Below, one piece after another: positions 8,161 to 17,630 of a stretch of 64,000 nt of DNA. How positions within the stretch are numbered: the stretch's first letter is position 1; each line of letters begins with the position of its first letter. Both the position numbers and the translations under genes were made by a program. Origin of the DNA: an uncultured Flavobacterium sp. (GTDB taxonomy: Bacteria > Bacteroidota > Bacteroidia > Flavobacteriales > Flavobacteriaceae); assembly GCF_963422545.1 (NCBI RefSeq), contig NZ_OY730241.1, forward strand, positions 62,001-126,000. Direction: 5' to 3'. The notes under the pieces are model-generated. The model was given only the letters and a program-made list of their open reading frames with translations, was not told where the DNA came from and ran no database searches.

Positions 8161-9105
8161 TTACAAATCAGAATCTGCTGAATACTTGTCTAATAAATCT
8201 AATGTTGGTACAAAAAACAATATTCCGGTTTGTGCTGTACTAAAATCCAAAATTCGATCATAATTACCTGGCGGATTTCCTATAAACATGTTTTCCAGCA
8301 TCTTTTTTGTGGTGCTAAATTTACTGGCATAAGCAATAAAGTATGTCCCAACTTCTCCTTTTGAAGGATTTCCAAAAGGCATATTATCTCTTACAATTTT
8401 AAGGTCATTGCCATTTTCATCCGTAATAGCAGTAAGAGCACTGTGAGAGTTTGCAGGTTTCACATCGTCTGCCATTTCAATATCATTCATTTTAGATCTT
8501 CCAATTACTCTTTCCTGATCTTCAGTAGATAAATTGTCCCAATTTTTCATATTGTGAAAATACTTCTGAACAAATAAATAACTTCCTCCTTTATAATCAG
8601 GATCCTCATCTCCTATTACTCCAAAAAACTGTCGCTCCACTCCTATCGGATTTTCGGTACCATCAACAAAACCAATGATAGAACGACCGTCCCAATACCT
8701 GAAACCGTGAACTTCTTCAAGACATTCGGCTACTGATTCTAAAACCTTTGAAATAGCCATTGCCATATCAAAACAAATCGCTGCATTTTGAGCTCTTAAA
8801 TGAAAATGAAGATCACCAGCAGTAGATTTCGCAGTGTGTTTTGCCCCCACAATAGATTCAAAATTCACTAATTCCTTAGGTAAAGGCGTTGGTAAACCAA
8901 GTTTTATCCATGCATCATGTCCAATACCCATTACGCAGCTGGTTCGTCCGTCAGGTATTCTTATCGTATAAGAATTATTTAAATTGCTTACTAATGCACA
9001 AACTTTCTCAAATGCAGACTTTACATTAGCCTCATTTTTAAACTTCCAAACCATGAAAATGGTATTATTATTTGGGTAATCAGTGACATTTTGCGATTGA
9101 CTCAT
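8161..9105 (-). CDS. Dyp-type heme peroxidase
   Basis: Dye-decolourising peroxidases reduce H2O2 at a heme. The family's GxxDG motif is present as GFVDGTENP around residue 150, and the YfeX-like stretch GGSYLFVQKYFHNMKNWDNL follows. His in HSALTAIT near residue 225 is the likely proximal heme ligand. There is no signal peptide or Tat motif, so a cytoplasmic location is expected. Length of 314 aa fits class P/B members. A TAAATTTG -7 box lies on the minus strand at 9134-9141. Confidence 0.9.
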   Translation of the reverse strand: MSQSQNVTDYPNNNTIFMVWKFKNEANVKSAFEKVCALVSNLNNSYTIRIPDGRTSCVMGIGHDAWIKLGLPTPLPKELVNFESIVGAKHTAKSTAGDLHFHLRAQNAAICFDMAMAISKVLESVAECLEEVHGFRYWDGRSIIGFVDGTENPIGVERQFFGVIGDEDPDYKGGSYLFVQKYFHNMKNWDNLSTEDQERVIGRSKMNDIEMADDVKPANSHSALTAITDENGNDLKIVRDNMPFGNPSKGEVGTYFIAYASKFSTTKKMLENMFIGNPPGNYDRILDFSTAQTGILFFVPTLDLLDKYSADSDL

Positions 9106-9710
9106 ACTTAATATTTATACGTTAGCAGCTGTTCAAATTTAAAGATAAAATTTTAAAGAAGGAGTGTATTTTTAAAAAAGAAGTATTTTTCTTACTTATA
9201 AATTAAAGATTAATATTACAAAAAACAAAACGGTTCGTTTATTTTTAAATCTCTATTTTATATAGCTAATTTCTTTCAGCTAAAATATTGGGGCTTAAAT
9301 TCTATAAAATTCCAAATTCTTATGGATATGACAGGGACAAAACCTTGTACAAAATGTAATTTACTATGATTTTTTATGGGTTTAACAATTTTTTAATACT
9401 GTAAAACCCTTGTACAGACAAATAAATTTAGGTTTACTTCGAGTTCATTTCTATCTTTGCACCAAAAATTACTTAGGTTCAAATTTATGAGTTAGACATT
9501 TTTTGTTCGTGGTAAAATTGCCCTGATTCTTACCGAGAAATAATTCTCCCTCTGTCCTGACTTAAAAAAATAAAATGAGAATGACTTTGATTAGAGAAAA
9601 AACAGAACTTCATTTTACTCCGCAGGTTCTTTAGCTTACTTGAAGAAAATGAGCTAAGCAAAAGGGAACCAAAATTAAAAAAAACACACAATAGAGAAAC
9701 ATTAAAATAA
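9106..9710. other. long intergenic region with fabH leader
   Basis: This 605-bp non-coding stretch holds a hairpin of gggttta/taaaaccc type near 9377-9410. A -7 box TATCTTTG at 9452-9459 would give fabH a ~245-nt leader. Inside the leader a stem of ttagctta/tgagctaa lies at about 9632-9658, and an ATG-AGT-TAG start-stop triplet sits at 9488. No known riboswitch was recognised. Confidence 0.45.
9452..9459 (+). promoter_or_regulatory. TAnnTTTG -7 box upstream of fabH
   Basis: TATCTTTG followed by gcacc matches the strong flavobacterial -7 consensus. No TTG is present at the usual -33 distance, so this is moderate evidence only. It predicts a leader of roughly 245 nt. Confidence 0.45.
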
Positions 9711-10694
9711 ATGAATACAATTAACGCTTCCATTATTGCTATTGGAGGATATGTACCAGAAACAGTTTTAAGCAATGCTGATTTAGAAAAAATGGTAGAT
9801 ACCTCAGATGAGTGGATTACTTCACGCACAGGTATAAAAGAAAGAAGAATACTTGACGATCCATCATTGGCAACTTCAGATATGGCTTCTTTTGCAGTTA
9901 AAGATTTAATAGAAAATTATAATATCAATCCGCTTGATATTGATTGTCTTATTTTGGCAACCTCTACTCCGGATCGTATTTTAACTCCTGCAGCCAGCTT
10001 AGTATGCGAAAAAGCGGGCTTGAAAAACGCTTGGGGATTTGACCTTAATTCTGCATGTAGCGGTTTCTTATACGCTCTTTCAGTTGGTGCAAGTTTTATC
10101 GAAAGCGGCAGATACAAAAATGTTGTAGTTATTGGTGCTGACAAAATGAGTTCTATCGTGAATTATGAAGACAGAAACAGCTGCATTTTATTTGGTGACG
10201 GTGCCGGTGCTGTACTTTTGCAGCCAAATACTGAAGGACGAGGCATACAGCAAAACATTTTTAGAACTGACGGAACCGGAGCAGAATATCTTACCGTACG
10301 TGCCGGTGGCTCTTTGCTTTCAACATCAGAAGAAACGATTCATAATAAACAACATTTTGTGCAACAAGAAGGAAGAACAGTCTTTAAACAAGCTGTCAAA
10401 AATATGAGCACAACTTCTAAGGAATTAATGGAAAAAGCTTCCTTAACTCCAGAAATGATTGACTGGGTAATACCGCATCAGGCAAACCTGAGAATCATTC
10501 AGGCGGTAAGTGATGATATTGGAATTGGCATCGATAAGTTTAAAGTAAACATTCAAAGATATGGAAATACTACAGCAGCAACGATTCCTTTATGTTTGTG
10601 GGATTTTAAAAATGATTTCAAAAAGGGAGATAATATTATTGTAACTGCTTTTGGCGCAGGATTCTCTTGGGGAAGTATGTACATAAAATGGTAA
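9711..10694 (+). CDS. fabH: 3-oxoacyl-ACP synthase III (KAS III)
   Basis: KAS III condenses acetyl- or branched acyl-CoA with malonyl-ACP to start fatty acid synthesis. The triad is visible: Cys116 in NSACSGFLYAL, His256 in WVIPHQANLR and Asn286 in GNTTAATIP. GDGAGAVLL and GAGFSWGS also fit, as does the length of 327 aa. It stands alone rather than in an rpmF-plsX-fabH cluster, so it may be a second paralogue with a specialised starter unit (inference). A strong terminator follows. Confidence 0.93.
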   Translation: MNTINASIIAIGGYVPETVLSNADLEKMVDTSDEWITSRTGIKERRILDDPSLATSDMASFAVKDLIENYNINPLDIDCLILATSTPDRILTPAASLVCEKAGLKNAWGFDLNSACSGFLYALSVGASFIESGRYKNVVVIGADKMSSIVNYEDRNSCILFGDGAGAVLLQPNTEGRGIQQNIFRTDGTGAEYLTVRAGGSLLSTSEETIHNKQHFVQQEGRTVFKQAVKNMSTTSKELMEKASLTPEMIDWVIPHQANLRIIQAVSDDIGIGIDKFKVNIQRYGNTTAATIPLCLWDFKNDFKKGDNIIVTAFGAGFSWGSMYIKW

Positions 10695-10736
10695 TTTAGA
10701 GTAATGCTTATTGCTTAAATTTTACTTTTACTTTAC

Positions 10737-10779
10737 AAAAAACACTCAGTACAAAAATTTGTGCTGAGTGTTTTTTTTT
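10737..10779 (+). terminator. intrinsic terminator of fabH
   Basis: The stem aacactcagtac / gtgctgagtgtt, with a loop of A and T, is followed by a long T-run. Confidence 0.88.
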
Positions 10780-10873
10780 AGGTAGAATTAATCTATTTCT
10801 TTGCTTGTATAAGTTTAAAAAAATACTTTTCTATATTTGATTTAAGGAATTATAGCCAATCCAAATAACCAAT

Positions 10874-11539
10874 ATGCTTAAAAATACCATAATTTGCTCC
10901 ATCACTATTCTATTATTTTTTGCCTGCAACCGAGCTGAAAAGAAACAAACCGAAAATACTTCAATTGCAAATGACAGCACAAAAAACATCAAACCTGAAC
11001 AGGACTCTTTAGATTCTTCAAAAAAACCAGATTCGATAGTTTATTTCAATGCAAGTAATACTGTAATTAAAGAAGAATTTAAAGATTCATTGTTTACAAA
11101 ATTTTCAGATTTATTATCGGATGATAAATTTACCTTCATTGTTCCTAAAGGAAACATAAATAAAACTACGTCAGTATTGAAAATTTTCAATAATACTGGT
11201 GAATTAATCTACGAAAAATCATTCGAAACCAGTTACTTAATTAATGGTTATGATTTAGAATATATCAAAAGTGATCAAGAACTTGAAAAATATATTTTGA
11301 CTAAAGCCAAAGAAGTATTAGACATTGAGTCATTTTATGATGTTTCTAATAAAAACAAACTAAAAGAGGATGACATTCTAGGCCAATCAAAAGATGAATT
11401 TATAGACTATAATACATTTATAGAATGCCAAAATGATAAAAGACCTTTATTCATCATTTCTCTTTCAGAAGAAGATACAACCTATATTGGTTATTCAAAA
11501 AAACAAAAAAAAGCAGTTGAGATTATTGGATGTTGTTAA
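10874..11539 (+). CDS. lipoprotein of unknown function, 221 aa
   Basis: The N-terminus IICSITILLFFACNRAEK is a lipoprotein signal peptide with lipobox LFFAC, so Cys18 should be lipidated. A Ser/Lys/Asp-rich linker follows (residues 20-55). The C-terminal part has mixed alpha/beta character, with EDTTYIGYSKKQKKAVEIIGCC at the end (a terminal Cys pair). No family recognised. It is followed by another unknown gene on the same strand, 132 bp away. Confidence 0.75.
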   Translation: MLKNTIICSITILLFFACNRAEKKQTENTSIANDSTKNIKPEQDSLDSSKKPDSIVYFNASNTVIKEEFKDSLFTKFSDLLSDDKFTFIVPKGNINKTTSVLKIFNNTGELIYEKSFETSYLINGYDLEYIKSDQELEKYILTKAKEVLDIESFYDVSNKNKLKEDDILGQSKDEFIDYNTFIECQNDKRPLFIISLSEEDTTYIGYSKKQKKAVEIIGCC

Positions 11540-11671
11540 AAATTAAAAAAGATTACTAAAATTATCCGTAAAAAGAATATTTTTTAAATCATTTTTATTT
11601 TCAGTTTTATCTTCAAAAGTTAATCTTAAGCAATAAATTTTATAATAACAAAAGCCTGCTACTATCGCATT

Positions 11672-12370
11672 ATGATACAAGTCAAAAAAATTGAAAGTCT
11701 AAGTTTAATTAAAAACACAAACAAAAGAATACATTTAAAATATTTGGGTTGGGAAGAACTTAATCGTGGGCAAGAACTTGTATATTATACTGTAGTAATC
11801 GATGACATTGACAGAACGGAAGTACTCTTTGGAGAAAAAAGAATCCAATGTTCAATAAATGAAAAAATAGAAATTGAACATCCAACTAAAGATTTTGGTT
11901 TCATTTCAAGTATTGGTTCTTTCCTGATAAACACTTCGACTTATTACAAAACAAATTTAGATGCGTATCACAGAGTTGACAAAACCATGATTTTAGACTC
12001 GTTGGTAGGCAGTTTTTTTTATCCTGATTATCATTTAACGATCAATAGAAGAAGTTTAGTTGTAACAGATTTAGCTACTTTAGAAAAAAAGAGAATCAAA
12101 TTTGATGAAGATACTGACATCGAATGGGCTTATTTTATTAATTCGACTCAAATTCAAATTATTCAGGCGTTTTCTAATCTCTGTTTTGTCTATGATTTAA
12201 TGGATGAAAAAATTATAAATCAGAGAAGTATTGTCAACGAGAATCTTTATCCCAACATTTTTAGATGGATTTACAGAGGTCAGCAATACAATTCGAATAA
12301 AATAGAAATGGAACTACTTCAAAGAAATGAAAACCAACATTTTATAAACAGTTATTTTGAAATAATGTAG
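11672..12370 (+). CDS. cytoplasmic protein of unknown function, 232 aa
   Basis: There is no signal peptide or membrane segment. The sequence is rich in beta-prone stretches (RRSLVVTDLATLEKKRIKFD, NRGQELVYYTVVID) and aromatic residues, and has no recognisable catalytic motif. The codon use and composition match neighbours. It might be a short beta-propeller or immunity-type protein, but nothing in the sequence proves this. It is convergent with the DUF4249 gene. Confidence 0.65.
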   Translation: MIQVKKIESLSLIKNTNKRIHLKYLGWEELNRGQELVYYTVVIDDIDRTEVLFGEKRIQCSINEKIEIEHPTKDFGFISSIGSFLINTSTYYKTNLDAYHRVDKTMILDSLVGSFFYPDYHLTINRRSLVVTDLATLEKKRIKFDEDTDIEWAYFINSTQIQIIQAFSNLCFVYDLMDEKIINQRSIVNENLYPNIFRWIYRGQQYNSNKIEMELLQRNENQHFINSYFEIM

Positions 12371-12436
12371 TTCAAAAAAAACATCTGACATAAATATTTA
12401 TATGCCAGATGTAATTACAAATCAACAATTAAATCT

Positions 12437-13285
12437 TTATTTTACCAAATAAGATACTTTGTCTGCTTCGCAAAGCCTGAAGTAACCAAAGGCAAAATTA
12501 TTTGGGTCATTGGTATTTACTATATTACCTCTTATATTTCCGGGAGGAATAGAAAAAGGGCTTCCTCCGTATACTTGTAAAATTAAATTCATATAATTAT
12601 AGAAATTCTTCGAAATACCACGGTGCGTAATTTTAACTGTATTTCCAGGTTTCATTTTATCTGAGTCTGAGAATCGGGTACTTATTACATTCCCGTTAAA
12701 AAACTCATCATCAGTAAGTTCATATTGTGGGTATATCAGAAATTCGCTTTGATAATCTGTAAGGTAATAATTCATCTGATCAGCCGGATCTTTATAATAA
12801 AATATCAATTCAATTATATCTTTTCCATTAAAATCCTTAATAATGTCTTGCTCTACCTTATCAATTGGTGTTACGGAAGTTAGTTTTTCAGTCGCCTTAA
12901 AACTTTGCCCTTCTGCAGTTACAGAAAGTGTATAGTCCATGTTTAAAACGGGAACAAAATTAGTACATACGTAAGAACCGGGTACAGTTTCATTAAAGAT
13001 AAAAACATCTCCATTACTATTTTCAACTTTTACCTGTGCACCGGAAACTTTTGGTGTAGTATTGTTATAATAAGGAGCTGTTTTACTAATCTTTATAACC
13101 TGCTCTTTTCCGGTTGTTCCTTTTTGCCAAATAATTTCTGCATCTATAACCAGTTTTGTCTGACCGGTCTCTAAATCAAGCTGTACGACCTCTTCACAAG
13201 ATGAAAAAAACAATATAGAAAGCAGACTTAAAAAAGCCAATGCTTTACTTTTAAAATTATACTTATTAATCCTTTGCATATTCAT
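12437..13285 (-). CDS. DUF4249-family outer-membrane-associated lipoprotein
   Basis: The signal peptide ends in a lipobox (LFFSSCEEVVQLDL), and the mature start E-x-V-x-LDL..TGQTKLVIDAEI is the hallmark of DUF4249 proteins. These lipoproteins regularly follow TonB-dependent receptors of the carboxypeptidase-regulatory type in Bacteroidota and probably help capture the ligand at the surface. The start codon overlaps the stop of the receptor gene (TAATG), indicating translational coupling. An alternative start at Met3 is possible. The substrate is unknown. Confidence 0.88.
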   Translation of the reverse strand: MNMQRINKYNFKSKALAFLSLLSILFFSSCEEVVQLDLETGQTKLVIDAEIIWQKGTTGKEQVIKISKTAPYYNNTTPKVSGAQVKVENSNGDVFIFNETVPGSYVCTNFVPVLNMDYTLSVTAEGQSFKATEKLTSVTPIDKVEQDIIKDFNGKDIIELIFYYKDPADQMNYYLTDYQSEFLIYPQYELTDDEFFNGNVISTRFSDSDKMKPGNTVKITHRGISKNFYNYMNLILQVYGGSPFSIPPGNIRGNIVNTNDPNNFAFGYFRLCEADKVSYLVK

Positions 13286-15897
13286 TAAAATTTAAAATTA
13301 TAAGAAATACCAGGTACCATCCCAAAAATAGAAAGTCTTCTGGTTTCATTCGCTCCCGTATCCTCATTTGTTGTAAATGTCATAGAAGCAGCATTTTTTC
13401 TATCGTAAACATTGTAAATACTAAATACCCAGTAGCTCTGCCATCCTTTCTTTTTGTCTGGTTTAGGCGTATAAGTTGCTGCTAAATCTAAGTGATGAAA
13501 AAGCGGAAGTCTGTTTTCATTTCTCAAAGAAAAATTAGGAATATTGATTCCTCCAAATTCATAATAACCATTTGCATACGTTACAGGCTGACCTGATTGT
13601 AAGGTGAAATTAGCATTAAAAGACCATTTAGGATTGTATTCATAACTACCTACGATACTCAAATTATGCATTTTATCATATCCTGACAAATACCAATTAC
13701 CATTTGCTACTCCAGGTTCTTCAGGTGTTCTTCCTGGCGTTTTTTGTTCTGCTCTTGACAAAGTATATGAAACCCATCCTGTAAAAGCTCCTCTGTTTTT
13801 TCTTAACAATAATTCCAGACCATAGGATCTGGCTTTACCATTCAAAATAACCTGTTCTATATTATTATTTGCCAAAATATTCGCTCCATCTATATAATCG
13901 ATACGGTTTTTGATGTTTTTATAAAATAATTCCCCTTCAAAAGAATAATCGTTATCCTTAAAATTCTTAAAATATCCTACCGCATATTGATCCAGTAATT
14001 GTGGTTTTGTAAAAGGTCCGCTTGGTGTCCAGATACTCATTGGTAATGGAGACTGGGTATTGGATAAGATATGAATATATTGCGCCATTCTGTTATAACT
14101 TGCTTTTACAGAAGTGTTATCATCAAAAGCATAAGATAAAGCAGCACGCGGTTCGAGATTGTCAAATTTGCTTATCGTTTCTCCGCTTTTATAAGATATT
14201 GTTCCGGTTGGAGTTCCTTTTTCATAAATATGATATAAAGGATTGTATACTACTGCTTCTCCATTTTCATAAGTGCTTATATCCTCACCTCCCAAACGAT
14301 AAAACATACTGTAGCGAAGTCCATATCTAAAATTAAGTTTCTCTGTAAGCTGATGTTCAAAATCAAGATAAGCTGATGTTTCTAAAGAATATTTTTTGTC
14401 AAGCTGTTTGTAATTAAACTGCGAATCTAAACTCGTTGGTTGTACCGTTCCCGGATTAAAATCATAATATTGACCGTCGATTCCGTAATTCAGTTTTAAC
14501 TTCTCTGACAAGGTATGATTCCAATTGTACTTAAGTCCATAAGTTTTAATGTTACTGTCCCACTGAAAACTTTCGGCCTGCAAACCAAGATTGAATTTAT
14601 AATCGCTGTAGAAAACAGATAAATTTGTATTTAAATTATCCGAAAATTTATGCTTCCAGCTTACGATTCCCATTGTGTTACCGTATGTACTGGCGAAACG
14701 ATCACTAATATCAAAAACATCATTTCCAAAATATCCGGAAAATGCCAGTGTATTATTAGCACCCAAACGGTAATTAAATTTGGCATTAAGATCATAAAAC
14801 AGGGCTGAATTTTTGTTATCAGACAGTTTCAGGAATAAATGAGCATAAGAAGCACGTCCTGCAATAATAAATGAACCTTTTTCTTTTTGGATAGGTCCCT
14901 GAACTAATAAACGGCTTGATATTAAACCAATACCTCCATTTACTTTATAATTGTCAAAATCTCCGGTTTGCTGACTTACATCGAGTACAGACGAAACGCG
15001 CCCACCAAATTTAGATGGAATCCCTCCTTTGTATAAATCTAATCCGTTTATAATATCTACATTAAAAATAGAGAAGAAACCAAACATGTGAGAATCACCA
15101 TATACAGGAGCACCATCTAAAAGAACCAAATTCTGATCTGCCGCACCACCACGTACATTAAATCCTGACGATGCTTCTCCGGCGTTTGTAACTCCAGGCA
15201 ATGTCAATATCGATTTTAAAGGATCCGGCTCTCCCATTGCAGCAGGAATTCGCTTAATCTCGGCCATTGAAAGCTTGTTAACACTCATTTGAGTATTCTT
15301 AACATCAACAGCCTTATTAGTGGTAACTATCACCTGCTCCAACTCCTGACTGTCTGCATCCATGGTAAAATTGATTCTTTCATCATCAGAAACAGTAATT
15401 TGTGTTTCTTTATTCTTTAAACCAATATAACTAATTGCAACGGTATAAGTGCCTTTATCCAGATCCATAGAAAACATTCCATTTCTGTCTGTTGTAACAC
15501 CTGTTTCCAGTTCTTTAATAAAAACATTGGCTCCAATAATTGGCTCCTTGTTATCGTCAAAAACCTGTCCGGTCAGCTTATTTTTTTTTTTAGGTGTTTT
15601 GCTAGTTTTTTGTTTTACAAAAATATTACTGCCAACAATTGAAAACTGAACCGACGCGCTCTTATTTAATTCATTAACAAGTTCCTTTATATCAATTTTT
15701 TTATACGTTTTTTTATGGGTAAAATACTTCTGACTTGTATTAACTTGATCTGTAAAAGCAAATTTATAATCAGATTGATTTTCAATTTGTTTAAAGAACT
15801 CTTTTAATGTTACCGTTTTATCGACAGTTACAGTTACGTTTTGAGAAAACACACCTAAACTGAGTAAAAAAAAGCATGCTGAAATTATATGCTTCAT
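13285..15897 (-). CDS. TonB-dependent receptor with STN signalling domain
   Basis: Order of parts: signal peptide (1-18, ends VFSQ), secretin/TonB short N-terminal (STN) domain ~20-95, carboxypeptidase-regulatory-like beta-sandwich ~107-185 (GQVFDDNKEPIIGANVFIKE), plug ~195-310 (RGGAADQNLVLLDGAPVYG) and a 22-strand barrel ending in the aromatic GISYNFKF. It imports an unknown ligand across the outer membrane with TonB energy. The STN domain and the upstream FecR and ECF sigma genes point to FecA-like transmembrane signalling that induces the operon when ligand is bound. The DUF4249 partner gene overlaps its stop. Confidence 0.92.
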   Translation of the reverse strand: MKHIISACFFLLSLGVFSQNVTVTVDKTVTLKEFFKQIENQSDYKFAFTDQVNTSQKYFTHKKTYKKIDIKELVNELNKSASVQFSIVGSNIFVKQKTSKTPKKKNKLTGQVFDDNKEPIIGANVFIKELETGVTTDRNGMFSMDLDKGTYTVAISYIGLKNKETQITVSDDERINFTMDADSQELEQVIVTTNKAVDVKNTQMSVNKLSMAEIKRIPAAMGEPDPLKSILTLPGVTNAGEASSGFNVRGGAADQNLVLLDGAPVYGDSHMFGFFSIFNVDIINGLDLYKGGIPSKFGGRVSSVLDVSQQTGDFDNYKVNGGIGLISSRLLVQGPIQKEKGSFIIAGRASYAHLFLKLSDNKNSALFYDLNAKFNYRLGANNTLAFSGYFGNDVFDISDRFASTYGNTMGIVSWKHKFSDNLNTNLSVFYSDYKFNLGLQAESFQWDSNIKTYGLKYNWNHTLSEKLKLNYGIDGQYYDFNPGTVQPTSLDSQFNYKQLDKKYSLETSAYLDFEHQLTEKLNFRYGLRYSMFYRLGGEDISTYENGEAVVYNPLYHIYEKGTPTGTISYKSGETISKFDNLEPRAALSYAFDDNTSVKASYNRMAQYIHILSNTQSPLPMSIWTPSGPFTKPQLLDQYAVGYFKNFKDNDYSFEGELFYKNIKNRIDYIDGANILANNNIEQVILNGKARSYGLELLLRKNRGAFTGWVSYTLSRAEQKTPGRTPEEPGVANGNWYLSGYDKMHNLSIVGSYEYNPKWSFNANFTLQSGQPVTYANGYYEFGGINIPNFSLRNENRLPLFHHLDLAATYTPKPDKKKGWQSYWVFSIYNVYDRKNAASMTFTTNEDTGANETRRLSIFGMVPGISYNFKF

Positions 15898-15927
15898 GAA
15901 ATTTTGTATTTTTGAATATTATTAAAT

Positions 15928-15988
15928 AGGATAGCTTCATACTATCCTGACCATGAGGAGGATGTTTAGTTTCGCGGCTAGTGCATCC
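15928..15988 (-). promoter_or_regulatory. two consecutive hairpins between fecR and the receptor gene
   Basis: Hairpin one (15928-15948) has arms aggatag/ctatcct. Hairpin two (15960-15988) has arms ggatg/gcatcc plus an inner tag/cta pair. They occupy the 100-nt gap ahead of the receptor gene and could act as an mRNA-processing or partial terminator element that sets different levels for regulator and receptor. Function is inferred only from position. Confidence 0.4.
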
Positions 15989-15997
15989 TTTTCTTTT

Positions 15998-16840
15998 CTA
16001 TTGAAAAGTAATTACTTTTAATTCTTCATTTATTTCAAAGTTTAGGTTATACATTTCTGATATTAATTGGACAATTGTTTTTAAGTCTTCTTTTTTGTTG
16101 ATTCGAACCGTAATTCGTTGGTTGATATATTCCTGTGGAAATATCATTTTATAGCCATAGTTCGTTTTAATGTAATCACTAAGAACTGTTAGTTTTTCAT
16201 TTTCAAAATCAGTAAATCTCTCGAATTCTGTTACTGCAGCTGTATTGTTTGCATAAGTAAAAGTTTCACCGGGTACCAGTATCCATTTTTTATCCTGATT
16301 TTTTACACTCATTTCGACACTTCCTTCAAAAAGAGCTACTGTCACTTCTTTTTGTGCATTTCCTTTTACAGTAAAGGAAGTTCCTAAAACGGTTGTTGTA
16401 GTTTCATTGCAAAAAACCTGAAAAGGATGTTTTTTATCTTTTTGAACTTTAAAATAACATTCACCTTCAATTTCAATCTTTCTGTTGGTTTTAAAATTAT
16501 TGGCGTAAGTAAGTTTCGAATTAGAACTTAACTCTACCTTAGAACTATCCGGCAGGAAAACTGTTTTTACTTTTGTAGTTGTATTTTCAATTACAGTAGA
16601 AGCTGCTAAAATATTTTGATCTAAGGGATCTCTGTTAAAATAAATCCCGGTTCCGATAAGTACAAAAATTAAAACAGCTGCCGCTGCTGCGTACCTCCAT
16701 ACTTTAAATTTTGGTTTCTTTGCAGTAAAAGCTTTCGATTGAAATTCTTCCCACGAAGCTTCTTTTTCACTATCAGAATGTGAAATGGGAACTTCATCCC
16801 AAATCTTTTTTAATTCGTCTTCTATTTTTTTATCATTCAT
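15998..16840 (-). CDS. FecR-family anti-sigma/sigma regulator
   Basis: A cytoplasmic N-terminus (1-47) with the conserved SWEEFQ block is followed by one membrane segment (50-68). The periplasmic FecR domain follows (~75-190, with SKVELSSNSKLTYANNF and GECYFKVQKDKKHPF), then a C-terminal STN-like/DUF4974 domain (~210-280). Such proteins hold the partner ECF sigma factor and respond to the STN domain of the TonB receptor. Gene order sigma-small protein-FecR-receptor on one strand supports one regulon. Confidence 0.92.
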   Translation of the reverse strand: MNDKKIEDELKKIWDEVPISHSDSEKEASWEEFQSKAFTAKKPKFKVWRYAAAAAVLIFVLIGTGIYFNRDPLDQNILAASTVIENTTTKVKTVFLPDSSKVELSSNSKLTYANNFKTNRKIEIEGECYFKVQKDKKHPFQVFCNETTTTVLGTSFTVKGNAQKEVTVALFEGSVEMSVKNQDKKWILVPGETFTYANNTAAVTEFERFTDFENEKLTVLSDYIKTNYGYKMIFPQEYINQRITVRINKKEDLKTIVQLISEMYNLNFEINEELKVITFQ

Positions 16841-16852
16841 ATCTTTGGGGCG

Positions 16853-17062
16853 TTAAAGTTTTTGACAATAAAATCCTTGCTTATTAAAAACACCGTAGAC
16901 CATTTCTTTAATATCTCTGTTGGTTTCGATTTTTAGAACATGATTAGAATCTTCTAAATCAAAATTCATGATACAATCAGAAATAACAAATTGAAGAAGC
17001 GCTACAATAAACCTTGCATCTTCCTTGGTCGTAATATCCGTTTTATAAGCTTCAATATTCAT
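16853..17062 (-). CDS. small HMA-like protein, 69 aa
   Basis: The sequence reads like the compact beta-alpha-beta-beta-alpha-beta (HMA-like) proteins common in Bacteroidota: a middle segment NFDLEDSNHVLKIE and a C-terminal FNKQGFYCQKL. The metal-binding CxxC of copper chaperones is absent, so metal transport is unlikely. It sits 12 bp before fecR and 46 bp after the sigma gene, inside the operon. A role in regulation is inferred only from position. Confidence 0.7.
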   Translation of the reverse strand: MNIEAYKTDITTKEDARFIVALLQFVISDCIMNFDLEDSNHVLKIETNRDIKEMVYGVFNKQGFYCQKL

Positions 17063-17108
17063 TTTTATGTTCTCGTTTTATATATAACAAACGAGATCAT
17101 AAAAGTTC

Positions 17109-17630
17109 CTAATGGTTTTGGATTTTTTTTCGAATAAATTTACTGGCGAGATAAATATGATTGGCAATTGTCTTTTCAGAAAGATCTGTCATTGCTGCAA
17201 TCTCCTTATAGCTAAGGTTTTCCAGTTTATGTAGTGTATATATTTTTTGTTGTTGTTCCGGAAGCAGATTTATGAAATTATATAATTTTTCTTGTCTTTC
17301 TTCAAAAATTTCAGTTTCGGTATCCTCCTCTTCCATTACAACATGCAAAGGATCAAGTTGTACTATTTTATTTTCTCTGTTAAGATGATTAATGATAATG
17401 TTCTTGCAGATAACGAACAATTGTTTATCTAATAAAACATCTTCATTGAGTAATTCTCTTTTATTATATAATCTTAAAAAAGTCTCCTGAACAAAGTCCT
17501 GCGGAGTCAGAACTGTAAAATTAAATCGTTTAGCAATGTTTACAAGTTTATCATAGTAGTTTAAATAAGCTTCTTTGAAAGAAGTTTCATTACCTTTTTT
17601 TAAACTTAATATAAACTTTCTATTGTCCAT
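17109..17630 (-). CDS. ECF RNA polymerase sigma factor
   Basis: Region 2 spans residues ~20-85 (PQDFVQETFLRLYNKRE) and region 4 ~115-170 (LPEQQQKIYTLHKLENLSYKEIAAMTDLSEKTIANHIYLA), the helix-turn-helix reading the -35 element. Length (173 aa) is normal. As the first gene of the FecR/TonB-receptor operon it is expected to drive the receptor genes and perhaps itself. No clear TAnnTTTG promoter was found upstream, in line with control by another sigma or by itself. Confidence 0.93.
   Translation of the reverse strand: MDNRKFILSLKKGNETSFKEAYLNYYDKLVNIAKRFNFTVLTPQDFVQETFLRLYNKRELLNEDVLLDKQLFVICKNIIINHLNRENKIVQLDPLHVVMEEEDTETEIFEERQEKLYNFINLLPEQQQKIYTLHKLENLSYKEIAAMTDLSEKTIANHIYLASKFIRKKIQNH

Noticed and set aside
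8057..8263. 68-codon plus-strand ORF between the LETM1-like and peroxidase genes
   Set aside because: It overlaps the ends of two supported minus-strand genes and has no likeness to any family.
9488..9496. ATG-AGT-TAG as a regulatory minimal ORF before fabH
   Set aside because: Such triplets are common by chance in AT-rich DNA and no ribosome binding site is evident.
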